64,000 nt of DNA from Thermoclostridium stercorarium subsp. stercorarium DSM 8532 (GTDB taxonomy: Bacteria; Bacillota; Clostridia; DSM-8532): assembly GCF_000331995.1 (NCBI RefSeq), contig NC_020134.1:2578627-2642626 (forward strand), given 5' to 3'. A program made the position numbers and the translations under genes. The first letter of the stretch is position 1. Every line of letters starts with the position of its first letter. Positions 17,350-26,227 of this stretch are shown here, piece after piece. The notes beneath the pieces are model-generated. The model was not told the DNA's origin and searched no databases. It saw only the letters and a program-made list of their open reading frames with translations.

Positions 17350-18573
17350 TTAACCGTTTAAACTCATATAAACCCTTTGAGCCGGATAAATAGACTTATT
17401 TCCGCTGAAAACATACGCAACTGTTGATATTATGAAAAAATACGGCAGATAATCATACCCGAAAATCTCCGCTCCGACAAAAACAGGAGCGAGAACGGTA
17501 TTTGTAGCGCTGCCGAATACAGCGACAAAACCAAGAGCCGAAACAAATTCGCCAGGCAGTCCGAAAACAGGTGCCAACACAACTCCCAGGCTTGCACCTA
17601 TCGAAAAAAGCGGGGTGACTTCGCCTCCCTGAAATCCGGCGCTCATAGTCAGAATTGTAAGCATAAATTTGAACAGCCAGTCATACGGATATACTTTTTC
17701 ATGAAAAAAAGCGGCTTCTATTAAATTTTCCCCCGATCCTGAATATCTTCCTCCGTGTAAAACCATAACCAGAACACTTAATATGCAGCCCATTATAAAA
17801 ATTCTTAATATCGGGTTGTTAATGCGTTTATTCAAAAAACTTCTGGAAAAACTGAAAACATAAGCAAACAGTCCGCCGGTGATCCCGAAAATAACACCCA
17901 GAAGGATAATTTTAAGAATAAGGAATATACTGAGACTAAAGGTACAATTTAACCCTACGGTAAGCTTTTCAAGCCCCAGCAACCGTGAAGTATAATACGC
18001 TGCGAAAGACGCAATTATTGAGGGAAACATGGCACAGTACTCCATCACGCCGGCGGTGAAAACCTCCATTGCAAAGAAAGCGGCAGCCATAGGTGTCTGG
18101 AACATTCCTGCAAACCCCGCGGCCATTCCGGTGATAAGCAGAACTTTGGACCGGTTTTCAATATTTAACTTTTTCCCCACGGAGTAAGCAATAGTTCCTC
18201 CAATCTGAACGGCAGCCCCTTCCCGTCCGGCGCTGCCTCCAAACAGATGTGTCAGCCATGTACTGCCCATGAGCAATGGAACCAGCCTTTTCGGTATGCT
18301 TTCTTCTTCACCGAATGCCGCAGAGAAAATAAGCGACATTCCTTTTACGCTGTTTGCGCCTATGGTGGAATATGTATACATTATGAGCATCCCTGCTATC
18401 GGCAGAAAAGGCGTCAGTTGAAAAAAATGTCTTTGTCTTATTTCCCCTACTTCCGTTAAAACCCGGCCAAAAAGAGTTTCCACAGCTCCAATCAGAATTC
18501 CCAAAAAGACAGCCGCGACCCCCAGCAAAATTTCATTCCGGTAACGATTCAGCAGCATTTTCACCCATGACAT
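17350..18573 (-). CDS. CLC-family channel/antiporter, CLC-F (fluoride) like
   Basis: Integral membrane protein of 407 residues with the CLC fold. Ion-path motifs are visible: GGSAGREGAAVQIGG with the gating Glu, GMAAGFAGMFQTPMAAAFFAMEV and GGEVTPLFSIGASLG. The LTHLFGGSAGREG context resembles the fluoride/proton antiporter branch more than classical chloride exchangers; that assignment is from memory of the family. A promoter and a hairpin ending in a T-run precede the gene, which would fit fluoride-responsive control. It is transcribed alone. Confidence 0.75.
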   Translation of the reverse strand: MSWVKMLLNRYRNEILLGVAAVFLGILIGAVETLFGRVLTEVGEIRQRHFFQLTPFLPIAGMLIMYTYSTIGANSVKGMSLIFSAAFGEEESIPKRLVPLLMGSTWLTHLFGGSAGREGAAVQIGGTIAYSVGKKLNIENRSKVLLITGMAAGFAGMFQTPMAAAFFAMEVFTAGVMEYCAMFPSIIASFAAYYTSRLLGLEKLTVGLNCTFSLSIFLILKIILLGVIFGITGGLFAYVFSFSRSFLNKRINNPILRIFIMGCILSVLVMVLHGGRYSGSGENLIEAAFFHEKVYPYDWLFKFMLTILTMSAGFQGGEVTPLFSIGASLGVVLAPVFGLPGEFVSALGFVAVFGSATNTVLAPVFVGAEIFGYDYLPYFFIISTVAYVFSGNKSIYPAQRVYMSLNG

Positions 18574-18591
18574 TCTGTTTTCCCTTCTTTT

Positions 18592-18719
18592 TCAAAATAA
18601 AAAGCTAACGCTCCTGAAAACCAGAAGGCATTAGCCGTAAATTGTTAAGTTTTTAACTTCCGAAAACCTTTCTTCATTCCGGAAGTGTAGCAAATATTAA
18701 TACCAAGATCAACCGTCAA
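18592..18719 (-). promoter_or_regulatory. Leader with conditional terminator before the CLC gene (fluoride riboswitch candidate)
   Basis: On the minus strand TTGACG or TTGATC (-35 options) lie at 18707-18719, with TATTTG or TACACT (-10 options) 17 bases on. Downstream come CTTCCG...CGGAAG, TTAAAAACTTAAC and GGCTAATGCCTTCTGG. A strong hairpin (18604-18635) with TTTTTATTTT then ends the leader about 30 bases before the CLC start. GGCTAATGCC resembles the 3' conserved block of crcB-type fluoride riboswitches. It could instead be the spoIIR terminator. Confidence 0.4.
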
Positions 18720-18728
18720 CAAAAGCCG

Positions 18729-19421
18729 TTATTCCACCGCAAGCAGTCCCCTGAAAAGACCTGTAAGCTTTATTTTTGATTCCTGAAATATTTCCACGAT
18801 TTTGAACTTAATTTCAACGGGAATTTCCTTTTCCCCGTCGTTTATAATGATTTTCATTTCCTCATCGGACAATTCTTCTTTAAGGATGTTTAAATATTCT
18901 TCGTCCAGTTCGCCTTTTGCGTCTTCGGTAAAACACAGCGGAGGGAACATAACGCACCACCAGTTTTCACCTTTTGCCTCTCCTATTTCAATTTTAAGCG
19001 CATCATAAAATCCTGCCGGAAGAATTATATTTCCGTACCTTTTGGAAGGAAAAGGATATTTACCGAACGAAACCGTCGCATACTCATTTATTCCTTCCTT
19101 CACCAATACACTATTGGCCACCTGCTCAATCTCACGTATGTTGTTTCTGATGAAGGATATCGCATTACCTTTATTTTTCAGCTCTTTTGCCTTCTCCGAC
19201 ATATAGCCCACAACTGCATCCCTTACCCTGTATTTTAACGCCTGATCGCCTGTACTGTTGCTGTTCGCTACAATATGAAGGCGTATCATGCTGTCGGACA
19301 AATCCCGGTTTACTTTCTCAGCATAACAGTTTAATAACAGAAACACAAATAAAACAGTATATATTATTGCAGCGGCAATTTTCTTAAACATACTTTTATC
19401 TTTATGCAAAACGGCATGCAT
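18729..19421 (-). CDS. spoIIR: Stage II sporulation protein R
   Basis: Forespore-secreted signal that activates SpoIIGA, and so pro-sigma-E processing, in the mother cell. The protein is about 230 residues with an N-terminal signal/anchor (MFKKIAAAIIYTVLFVFLLLN) and the family block IRLHIVANSNSTGDQALKYRVRDAV, plus ENWWCVMFPPLCF. The ATG at 19421 has GGAG or GGGAG upstream; the ATG at 19391 just before the anchor is an alternative. A cluster of DnaA boxes lies in the intergenic region upstream. Confidence 0.93.
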   Translation of the reverse strand: MHAVLHKDKSMFKKIAAAIIYTVLFVFLLLNCYAEKVNRDLSDSMIRLHIVANSNSTGDQALKYRVRDAVVGYMSEKAKELKNKGNAISFIRNNIREIEQVANSVLVKEGINEYATVSFGKYPFPSKRYGNIILPAGFYDALKIEIGEAKGENWWCVMFPPLCFTEDAKGELDEEYLNILKEELSDEEMKIIINDGEKEIPVEIKFKIVEIFQESKIKLTGLFRGLLAVE

Positions 19422-19667
19422 ATCTCCATCACTCCCGTAATACAATAAAATAAATTCAAAAATAACTTAACGCAGTAAAAATTTACGGATATATCACTTT
19501 TGATATAAGTATTGACATAAATTCTAAAAACAATACATTGATAAAATAATTTTTAATACATTCGGGAAATAGAACACCTGATATATCTTTTCTGAAATGG
19601 GTATTTTGGCATCCGGCTTCGACAAATCTTTTGCAACTTTTTATACTTTGGCTTTTATTTTGTCACA

Positions 19668-19753
19668 TTATCAACAGTTAACCATCCACATTATCCACAG
19701 ACTTTTCCACAGAGAATTGTCGTAATATTCCCGGAAAAAATAACTTATCCACA
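19668..19753. promoter_or_regulatory. Cluster of DnaA-box-like 9-mers between tsaD and spoIIR
   Basis: Perfect boxes TTATCCACA lie at 19691-19699 and 19745-19753. Variants TTATCAACA (19668-19676), CCATCCACA (19682-19690) and TTTTCCACA (19703-19711) lie among them, all in the same orientation. This 431-base spacer holds no gene. From memory, B. subtilis has oriC-proximal DnaA-box clusters at gcp (tsaD) and near ywlC/spoIIR, so the location is suggestive. Confidence 0.65.
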
Positions 19754-19852
19754 GAATTCACACGGAGTTATTTGGGATAATCATGTTGAACAAATGCAGC
19801 CGCCCGGTCTAAAATTGCAAAAAAAAAAAACAAACGTTAATAGCTATCCGCG

Positions 19853-20872
19853 TTACCGCTCTCCCAGATCAAGGCCGGGTATTGCGTTCAGGCATTCGGG
19901 CGCAAAATCCTTCTCCACATATGAAAAATATGCCGCAGAAGCAATCATCGCAGCGTTGTCGGTACACAATCCAAGCGGCGGATAAAAAAGCTCTATGCCT
20001 GCCTCTGAACATGCTTTTTCAAGACTCTGACGCAGGAAAGTATTCGCGGAAACACCGCCGGCAATACATACCTTCTGGGATTTTGCGTTCACCGCAGCCT
20101 CAACGGTATTTTCCACAAGAACGTCAACCACCGCTTTCTGAAATGATGCACAGATATCCTCCACAGGAATTTTCTCGTTTTTCTGTTCCAGCTGGTGAAC
20201 TGTATTAATCACCGCAGTCTTTAATCCGCTGAAACTGAAGTCATAGGGCGAATCCTTAAATTTTACCCTCGGAAAATTAAAAGCCTCCGGGTTTCCTTCA
20301 AGCGCTTTTTTTTCTACCTTGGGACCTCCGGGATAGCCCAGACCCAAAACCCTCGCTATCTTGTCAAACGCCTCGCCTGCGGCATCATCCCGCGTGCGCC
20401 CGAGAACAACGGTTTTTTTGTAATCGACAACATTAACAATATGACTGTGGCCGCCCGAAGCCACAAGGCAAATAAAAGGCGGTTCAAGTTCCTCATGGGC
20501 TATATAATTGGCGCAGATGTGCCCGTCTATGTGGTTCACTCCTATAAGAGGCTTTCCAAGGGCAAAAGCGATGGCTTTTGCAGCCGAGAGGCCGACAAGC
20601 AAAGCTCCCACCAGGCCGGGGCCATAAGTTACTCCGACCGCATCCAGCTCTTTCAGTTCCACGCCCGCTTCCCTGCACGCCTTATCAATAACCGGAATAA
20701 TGGCTTCCACATGTTTTCTCGATGCCAGTTCGGGAACCACCCCGCCATATTCGGCGTGTAAATTAACCTGGGTGGCAATAATATTCGACAAAACCCTCCT
20801 GCCGTTAACGACCACTGCGGCTGATGTCTCATCACAGCTTGTTTCAATTCCAAGGATTATTATATCTTTCAC
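19853..20872 (-). CDS. tsaD: tRNA N6-threonylcarbamoyladenosine synthase catalytic subunit
   Basis: Transfers threonylcarbamoyl to A37 of ANN-decoding tRNAs together with TsaB and TsaE. The 339 residues match the usual length. Visible signatures are [16 protein letters not shown], the metal-binding histidines in [13 protein letters not shown], the ASGGHSHIV phosphate-binding segment, [19 protein letters not shown] and [10 protein letters not shown]. The tsaB and tsaE partners are not in the window. It is a single-gene unit, and the DnaA-box cluster follows its stop. Confidence 0.96.
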   Translation of the reverse strand: MKDIIILGIETSCDETSAAVVVNGRRVLSNIIATQVNLHAEYGGVVPELASRKHVEAIIPVIDKACREAGVELKELDAVGVTYGPGLVGALLVGLSAAKAIAFALGKPLIGVNHIDGHICANYIAHEELEPPFICLVASGGHSHIVNVVDYKKTVVLGRTRDDAAGEAFDKIARVLGLGYPGGPKVEKKALEGNPEAFNFPRVKFKDSPYDFSFSGLKTAVINTVHQLEQKNEKIPVEDICASFQKAVVDVLVENTVEAAVNAKSQKVCIAGGVSANTFLRQSLEKACSEAGIELFYPPLGLCTDNAAMIASAAYFSYVEKDFAPECLNAIPGLDLGER

Positions 20873-20978
20873 GAAAAACCTCCAAAATCAAGTAAATAGT
20901 TCATGCCTGACAAAAAACAGGCTTTATAAGGTAAATTGTATGTTAAAAACATTTTTTATTCAAGGGAATAACGGGGAT

Positions 20979-21008
20979 AAAAAAAAAGAGAGCTTTAATT
21001 AAAGCTCT
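20979..21008 (-). terminator. Terminator of uppP
   Basis: AGAGCTTT (20989-20996) pairs with AAAGCTCT (21001-21008). On the minus strand the stem is followed by C and then nine Ts. It lies about 110 bases after the uppP stop. Confidence 0.75.
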
Positions 21009-21121
21009 TATAAAAACAGGAGAAATGCTAATGTTCGATATAAAATTAACAAATTTCAACAAAATATTCTATAGTTCTATAGGAGGGCAAAATAGTACTT
21101 TAGTCCTATCAATTTACGTAA

Positions 21122-21916
21122 TCAGAAAAAGATGTGAAGAAATAACTGATCTGCCAAAACCAAGGCACCTATTATCCACAGGTAATATGAGAAATATTTA
21201 AGTTTCTTTTTCTGTATCAGGCTAATCATAAATTTTACGGCAATAAAACCCGATACCGCGGCAAAAATCATACCTGCCGCAAACTGAGCCGTACCTATTG
21301 CAGCCAGGCCACTTCCGCCTGTCTTGACAACTTTGTACAAATCAACCACAACCGCTCCCAGAATCGCGGGAATTGACAAAAGGAACGAAAAATCGGCAGC
21401 AGTCTTTCTTTCTATTCCCAGGGCCAGTGCCGTGGATATGGTCATACCCGATCTGGAAACGGCGGGAAGCATTGCAATTGCCTGCGATGTGCCAATCAGA
21501 AGGGGATCTTTTATGCCCATCTGTTCAATGTTTTTACTTTTCTCTCCCGTACTTTCGGCATACATCAAAACCAGTCCGGTAAAAATAAACCCCGTTCCGA
21601 GGGTGGAGCCTGTTTCAAAGATAGATTCCACAAGATCATTCAAAAGCAGTCCAAGAACGGCTATGGGTATTGTACCGACAATTATGTACAACGGCAGCTT
21701 TGAAAAAGGATTTCTGAGCATCTCAAATATTTTCTTCCTGTAAACCACAACGACCGCAAGGAGTGTGGCAAAATGCAGGGCTATGTCAAAAGTAAGGGCG
21801 CCTTCTTCTATATTAAAAACTTTCTGAAGCAGAACGAGATGCCCCGAACTGCTAACAGGCAGGAATTCTGTCAGTCCCTGCACAATTCCCAGAATAATGG
21901 CTTCAATTATCGACAT
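21122..21916 (-). CDS. uppP: Undecaprenyl-diphosphatase UppP/BacA
   Basis: Membrane phosphatase that dephosphorylates undecaprenyl pyrophosphate outside the membrane, regenerating the lipid carrier for peptidoglycan and wall polymers; it also confers bacitracin resistance. The protein has 264 residues and about eight membrane segments. Catalytic motifs are complete: GLTEFLPVSSSGHLVL near the N-terminus and AVSRSGMTI in the middle. It pairs functionally with PopT at 10.8-11.7 kb and with the wall-polysaccharide genes at 56-63 kb. Confidence 0.95.
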   Translation of the reverse strand: MSIIEAIILGIVQGLTEFLPVSSSGHLVLLQKVFNIEEGALTFDIALHFATLLAVVVVYRKKIFEMLRNPFSKLPLYIIVGTIPIAVLGLLLNDLVESIFETGSTLGTGFIFTGLVLMYAESTGEKSKNIEQMGIKDPLLIGTSQAIAMLPAVSRSGMTISTALALGIERKTAADFSFLLSIPAILGAVVVDLYKVVKTGGSGLAAIGTAQFAAGMIFAAVSGFIAVKFMISLIQKKKLKYFSYYLWIIGALVLADQLFLHIFF

Positions 21917-21951
21917 GTCTGATACTTCCTTTCCTTATGTATTTTATAAGC

Positions 21952-23301
21952 TTACTGCCCTTCCGGCAAAAAGGCTTCCTCCACATAATTATTACGCGCA
22001 TTCCAGAAAATCCATTCCTCATATCCTGCATCATATACCGCCTGTATCTGTGCGCGGTATTCCTCAACACCGTATTTCTTCCAGTACCCCTCCGGCAGGT
22101 AGTCGGCCGTAAACCCCTGAATATACGGCCTGCACTTTACATTATAACCATCAACCGATTCAATTCTCCTCTTTCCGACCATAAGCGTGTTATAAACCAC
22201 TTCATAGGGATAAAGATCCGGATGGGTGAATTTAATGCCGTTTATCACCTGCCCCACTCCGTTGGCCATTGAACCCCTGGGCGCACTGTTTGCAAAATGG
22301 GAAGGATAGATCATCGGAGAGATATAATCCAGATTCCATCCTATCGACTCAAGAGTCTGACCAATTTCACCGTAATCCTTGGACGATATAAGAGGCATCC
22401 CAAAAATATCGGCGGAAAGAATGGTTCCTTCAGGCACGTTTTTCCTTATATACGCGAGGAATTCCTCTATATATTCATGCCTCTCCTTTCCCTCTTCAAG
22501 GTTAGCAAGTTCATATTTATAAAGGGATGTTTCGGGAAAACGGACATAGTCAAACTGGATTTCGTCAAAACCGAAATCTATCGCCTCCCTGACTATCGCC
22601 AGAATATAATCCCAGCTTTCCTTCCTTGTTGCGTCAAGCCAGTAAACGCCGCTGCCGTTTCCGCTCTGGTCAAAGAGTTTCCCGTCGTGATGAATTGCCA
22701 GCTCGGGTTTGTATTTCGTTATAACGCTGTCCTTGAAGGTAACCACCCGTCCTATTACCCTGATATTGTTATCGTGAAATTTTTTAATGATTTCACGAAT
22801 ATCTATGTCATCACGGCATGCCTTCGCAGCCCTGACATCTTCAATTTCGGACCTGTATGTAATCGTGCCCCAGTCACTTTTTATGTCAATAACGTAGGCA
22901 TTTATTTCTGTCCTGTTTGCCAAATCAATATAATGATCAAGCGTGGTTGGATTTTGAAAGGATTCAGGCTTCAGATACAATGCCCTGACCGGCTGAAATT
23001 CAGGCTTTGGTGCAGGCGTTGCCGTTGGCGAGGGTTCGGGCGTAACAGAGGGTTCTTCGGCGGGAATTTCGGTTGGATACGGCGCTCCCGTAGGTTCCGG
23101 CGTCACGGTGGGTGTTATTGTGTTTAATGCTCCTGACCGATCTGCGCCGTTTCCGTCACGGCTGTCTGATGAGCTGTGCCGTATGTACAGGGCAAGTAAT
23201 GACAACGATAATAAAACCAGCACGGTCAGAACAACAATTGAAACTGTTTTTTTCTTTTGTTTTCCCGTTTCTACATTTATCATTTGTTTTTTGTTTTCCA
23301 T
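21952..23301 (-). CDS. Membrane-anchored DUF4015 putative glycoside hydrolase, paralogue 1
   Basis: Protein of 449 residues: short cytoplasmic start, one membrane anchor (SIVVLTVLVLLSLSLLALYI, about 20-40), an extracytoplasmic Pro/Thr/Glu-rich linker (about 65-105) and a barrel-like DUF4015 domain to the end. The domain shows NAYVIDIKSDWG, GRVVTFKD, FGFDEIQFDYVRFP, LSADIFGM, ISPMIYPSHF and WIFWNARNNYV, a clear sugar-hydrolase-like pattern with acidic residues at strand ends. The substrate is unknown. GGGGGAG precedes the ATG. A close paralogue lies immediately upstream. Confidence 0.85.
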   Translation of the reverse strand: MENKKQMINVETGKQKKKTVSIVVLTVLVLLSLSLLALYIRHSSSDSRDGNGADRSGALNTITPTVTPEPTGAPYPTEIPAEEPSVTPEPSPTATPAPKPEFQPVRALYLKPESFQNPTTLDHYIDLANRTEINAYVIDIKSDWGTITYRSEIEDVRAAKACRDDIDIREIIKKFHDNNIRVIGRVVTFKDSVITKYKPELAIHHDGKLFDQSGNGSGVYWLDATRKESWDYILAIVREAIDFGFDEIQFDYVRFPETSLYKYELANLEEGKERHEYIEEFLAYIRKNVPEGTILSADIFGMPLISSKDYGEIGQTLESIGWNLDYISPMIYPSHFANSAPRGSMANGVGQVINGIKFTHPDLYPYEVVYNTLMVGKRRIESVDGYNVKCRPYIQGFTADYLPEGYWKKYGVEEYRAQIQAVYDAGYEEWIFWNARNNYVEEAFLPEGQ

Positions 23302-23340
23302 TGAAGGGCTCCCCCTTGTCCATATTTATTTAAATTAACC

Positions 23341-24618
23341 TTACTGTTCAGGCAGAAACGCATCCTCCACATAGTTGTTCCCTGAATTCCAGAATATCCA
23401 TTCTGAGAATCCCGCGTCGTAAACCGCCTTAATCTGCGCTTTGTACTGTTCCACCCCATAATTTATATAATATCCCTGCGGCATATACGAAGCAGTAAAA
23501 CCCTGAAGATACGGCCTCACCTTCACGTCAATACCGGCTTCCTCAAGCCTCTTTTTTGTAATAATCAGCGTATTGTAGATTACTTTATAGGGTTCCAGGT
23601 CGGGTTTTTCAAAAAGGATACCGTTGATTTTCGTTCCTACGCCGTTTCCTGTATAATGGTTGCTGTTATTGGCGAAATGCGACGGGTAAATCATCGGTGA
23701 AATATAATGAATTCTTTCACTGATGGTTTCAAGGGTCTGGCCTATTCCTCCCACATCCTTTGTCTGCAGGCAGATGCTTCCGAAAATATCGGCTGAAAGT
23801 GTAACATTGGGCATCTGTTCAATTGCAGTTTTTATAAAATTGTCGATATATTCGCTTTTTTCCTTCTGAAAATAACTCATATCGTATTTATAGTTTGTGG
23901 TTTCGGGAAAACGGATATAGTCAAACTGGATTTCATCAAATCCATAGGAAACCGCTTCCTTGGCTATATCGATAATGTATTGCCACGCCTTTTCATTTGT
24001 GGGATCCAGCCAGGCAAGGCGGGAATTGCCCACAGGAGCCGTAAAAACTTCCCCGTTGGTGTTTTTGAGGCTCAATGAAGGCTCTTTCAGCGGCATATAA
24101 GGATCGTTGAAACAAACCACCCTGCCTATTACTTTAATATTGTTTTCATGAAGTTTCCGTATAACTTCCTTTACGTCGTATTTCTTCTCCCACGCACCAT
24201 GTTTCACCGCAAGCGGCACCTGAGTTTCATAACATACCTTGCCGTGATCGTCCTTTACGTCTATAACAAACGCATTTATCTCGGTTCTGTTCGCCAAGTC
24301 AATAAAATGCTGAAGTCTTGAAGGGTTTCCCGCGGTATTTGCGGTCAGATACAAACCTTTGACTTCAACCGAAGCAAGTGCCGACGGTGTCGGAGTGGGT
24401 TCGGGCGTCGGAGTGGGGGTAATTGTAGGTTCTGGTGTTACAGCGGGTGAAATTTCAGGTTTATCGTCATAAGCCACATCGGCGGGGGACGGTGTTATAT
24501 GTATGTCGCCGTTCCGGCCGTTGTCGCTAATCAGCAGACTTAACATAATACCAATACTGCATCCCGCCACAATTATAACAATTATGCCAATAATCAGATT
24601 TAAGCGTCTGCGTCTCAT
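23341..24618 (-). CDS. Membrane-anchored DUF4015 putative glycoside hydrolase, paralogue 2
   Basis: Protein of 425 residues with the same build as its neighbour: an N-terminal anchor (LNLIIGIIVIIVAGCSIGIML), a Pro/Thr linker of PTPTPEPTPTPS type and the DUF4015 barrel with NAFVIDVKDDHG, GRVVCFND, YGFDEIQFDYIRFP, ISPMIYPSHF and WIFWNSGNNYVEDAFLPEQ. The tandem arrangement, 39 bases apart, points to local duplication. The domains are conserved while the linkers and anchors have diverged. It is probably the first gene of a two-gene operon acting at the outer face of the membrane. Confidence 0.85.
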   Translation of the reverse strand: MRRRRLNLIIGIIVIIVAGCSIGIMLSLLISDNGRNGDIHITPSPADVAYDDKPEISPAVTPEPTITPTPTPEPTPTPSALASVEVKGLYLTANTAGNPSRLQHFIDLANRTEINAFVIDVKDDHGKVCYETQVPLAVKHGAWEKKYDVKEVIRKLHENNIKVIGRVVCFNDPYMPLKEPSLSLKNTNGEVFTAPVGNSRLAWLDPTNEKAWQYIIDIAKEAVSYGFDEIQFDYIRFPETTNYKYDMSYFQKEKSEYIDNFIKTAIEQMPNVTLSADIFGSICLQTKDVGGIGQTLETISERIHYISPMIYPSHFANNSNHYTGNGVGTKINGILFEKPDLEPYKVIYNTLIITKKRLEEAGIDVKVRPYLQGFTASYMPQGYYINYGVEQYKAQIKAVYDAGFSEWIFWNSGNNYVEDAFLPEQ

Positions 24619-24660
24619 AAAACGGGCACCCCATTGCTCTTTTTCTTTTGTTTCAACAAG

Positions 24661-24685
24661 TCAGGTGGAGTTTTACTCCACCTGA
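24661..24685. repeat. Perfect 10-bp inverted repeat behind spoVAE
   Basis: TCAGGTGGAG (24661-24670) and CTCCACCTGA (24676-24685) pair across 5 bases. The stem is GC-rich but lacks a T-run on the minus strand. It may be a weak terminator of the spoVA operon or an operator for the DUF4015 genes. Confidence 0.45.
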
Positions 24686-24789
24686 AAAGGAAAAACCTTA
24701 CAGGAAATATAATTCAGCAAGGTCATAATCTGATTATAATGAAAACCCTTTTCCTGTGCAACATACACTTGATTAGATTTCCGGTTAAT

Positions 24790-25152
24790 TTACGCCTTAT
24801 TTTTTGTTTTTGGTTTTGATACCACCGCCATAATGTATCCGAAAAACACGGCTGCCGCTATTCCTACAGCTCCTGCCCTTACTCCGCCGCTGAACGCGCC
24901 GATCAGTCCTTTTTGCTCAACATCCTCAATAACACCTTTGGCAAGCACATTCCCGAAACCTATAATCGGTACGGTCGCCCCTGCGCCGCCCCATTCAACA
25001 AGCATGGGATATATTCCAAGCATTCCGAGAATAACACCCGCCACAACAAATATAACCATTATCCTTGCCGGTGTAAGTTTTGTCAGGTCAATAAGCAACT
25101 GCCCTATTACACAGATTATTCCTCCGAGTAGAAAAGCCCGTACAAATTCCAT
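24790..25152 (-). CDS. spoVAE: Stage V sporulation protein AE (SpoVAEb type)
   Basis: Small membrane protein of 120 residues with about three hydrophobic segments, beginning FLLGGIICVIGQLLID and containing VEWGGAGATVPIIGFGN. It belongs to the SpoVA channel that moves dipicolinic acid into the forespore and out during germination. It lies last in spoVAC-spoVAD-spoVAE. It shares the GGIICxIGQ and GAGAxxPxxGF patterns with SpoVAC, which reflects their common ancestry. Confidence 0.93.
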   Translation of the reverse strand: MEFVRAFLLGGIICVIGQLLIDLTKLTPARIMVIFVVAGVILGMLGIYPMLVEWGGAGATVPIIGFGNVLAKGVIEDVEQKGLIGAFSGGVRAGAVGIAAAVFFGYIMAVVSKPKTKNKA

Positions 25153-25170
25153 TTGTTTTCACCCCCGACT

Positions 25171-26181
25171 TCATACCATTTCAATACCGACCGCATGGGC
25201 TATGGCCGGTATGCTTTCCCCCTGCTGAACGCTTATCGGGCTGTGAAGTGCCCCCGTTCCGACAAAAAGCACCCTGTTCAGTTCCCGCCTGGACAACTTC
25301 TCAAGGATGTATCCCGCCAGCACCACCGCCGAACATGCGCACCCGCTCCCGCCACAGTCGGTTTTCTGTTTCTGCTGATCGTAAATCATAACCCCGCAGT
25401 CATCAAAAAAATCCTTAACAGTTATCCCGTTTTCCTCCAGCAGCCGCAGACACAGATTTTTGCCGTGTATCCCCAGGTCTCCCGTTACTATTAATTCATA
25501 GTAATTCAGCGGGAGGCCGGTTTCCCTGAAATGGGCGGTTATTGTATCGCACGCGGCGGGTGCCATTGCCGATCCCATGTCGTTTGCATCGGTTATTCCC
25601 ATGTCCACTATTTTGCCCGTTGTAACATGAACCACTCTCGGGCCGTCGCCGGCTTTTCCGACCATTACACCGCCCGCCCCGGTAACCGTCCATTGTGCCG
25701 TGGGCGGCCGCTGATTTCCGAATTCCAGCGGAAACCTGAACTGTTTTTCCGCCGAACAGAAATGACTGGATGTTATGCAGACACATCGTTCCGCAAAGCC
25801 ACCCTCCACCATCAGGCTTCCAAGCGTCAGAGATTCGGCCATCGTGGAGCAGGCACCATACAGCCCAAAAAAAGGTATTTCGCTTTCCCGCAGGCCAAAA
25901 TTCGCAGCTATGCACTGGTTAAGAAGGTCTCCCGCAAATATATACTGTATGTCGCCGGTTGATACTTTACCTTTCATCAGTATTTTCGACAATGTCTCCC
26001 TTAAAAATTTGCTTTCGGCCTTCTCAAAACTTTCCTCGCCAAAATACTCGTCCTCCACAATTTCATCAAAAAACCTGCCCAACGGACCATGCCCTTCCTT
26101 CGCGCCTACAATTGAGGCCCACGACTGTATTACGGGTTTGCTGTCAAGCCTTATTGTCTGTTTTCCAAGCCTTGTGCCCAT
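25171..26181 (-). CDS. spoVAD: Stage V sporulation protein AD
   Basis: Soluble thiolase-fold protein of 336 residues that binds dipicolinic acid and works with the SpoVA membrane proteins. Visible signatures are GPLGRFFDEI, AGDLLNQCIAANFGLRE, the FGLYGACSTMAESL segment and DCGGSGCACSAVVLAGY. The start is ATG at 26181 because AAGGTGG lies 5 bases before it; a longer frame starting with TTG at 26205 is less likely. It lies 46 bases downstream of spoVAC. Confidence 0.95.
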   Translation of the reverse strand: MGTRLGKQTIRLDSKPVIQSWASIVGAKEGHGPLGRFFDEIVEDEYFGEESFEKAESKFLRETLSKILMKGKVSTGDIQYIFAGDLLNQCIAANFGLRESEIPFFGLYGACSTMAESLTLGSLMVEGGFAERCVCITSSHFCSAEKQFRFPLEFGNQRPPTAQWTVTGAGGVMVGKAGDGPRVVHVTTGKIVDMGITDANDMGSAMAPAACDTITAHFRETGLPLNYYELIVTGDLGIHGKNLCLRLLEENGITVKDFFDDCGVMIYDQQKQKTDCGGSGCACSAVVLAGYILEKLSRRELNRVLFVGTGALHSPISVQQGESIPAIAHAVGIEMV

Positions 26182-26227
26182 AATTACCACCTTCCCCGTA
26201 TTCAAGCAATGGAATGTTAAAAATTTT

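Noticed and set aside
21031-21201. 56-codon plus-strand frame with CAGGAG upstream
   Set aside because: Its second half is antisense to the 3' end of uppP, there is no promoter or terminator of its own, and the product resembles nothing; the spacing alone is not enough.
22297-23127. 276-codon plus-strand frame
   Set aside because: Antisense of a DUF4015 gene; the Arg-rich end arises from the complement of its Pro/Thr linker.
23000-24480. Short Pro/Thr repeats in the DUF4015 linkers as possible recombination repeats
   Set aside because: They are in-frame low-complexity protein linkers in both paralogues and the CAP protein, not DNA repeats of their own.
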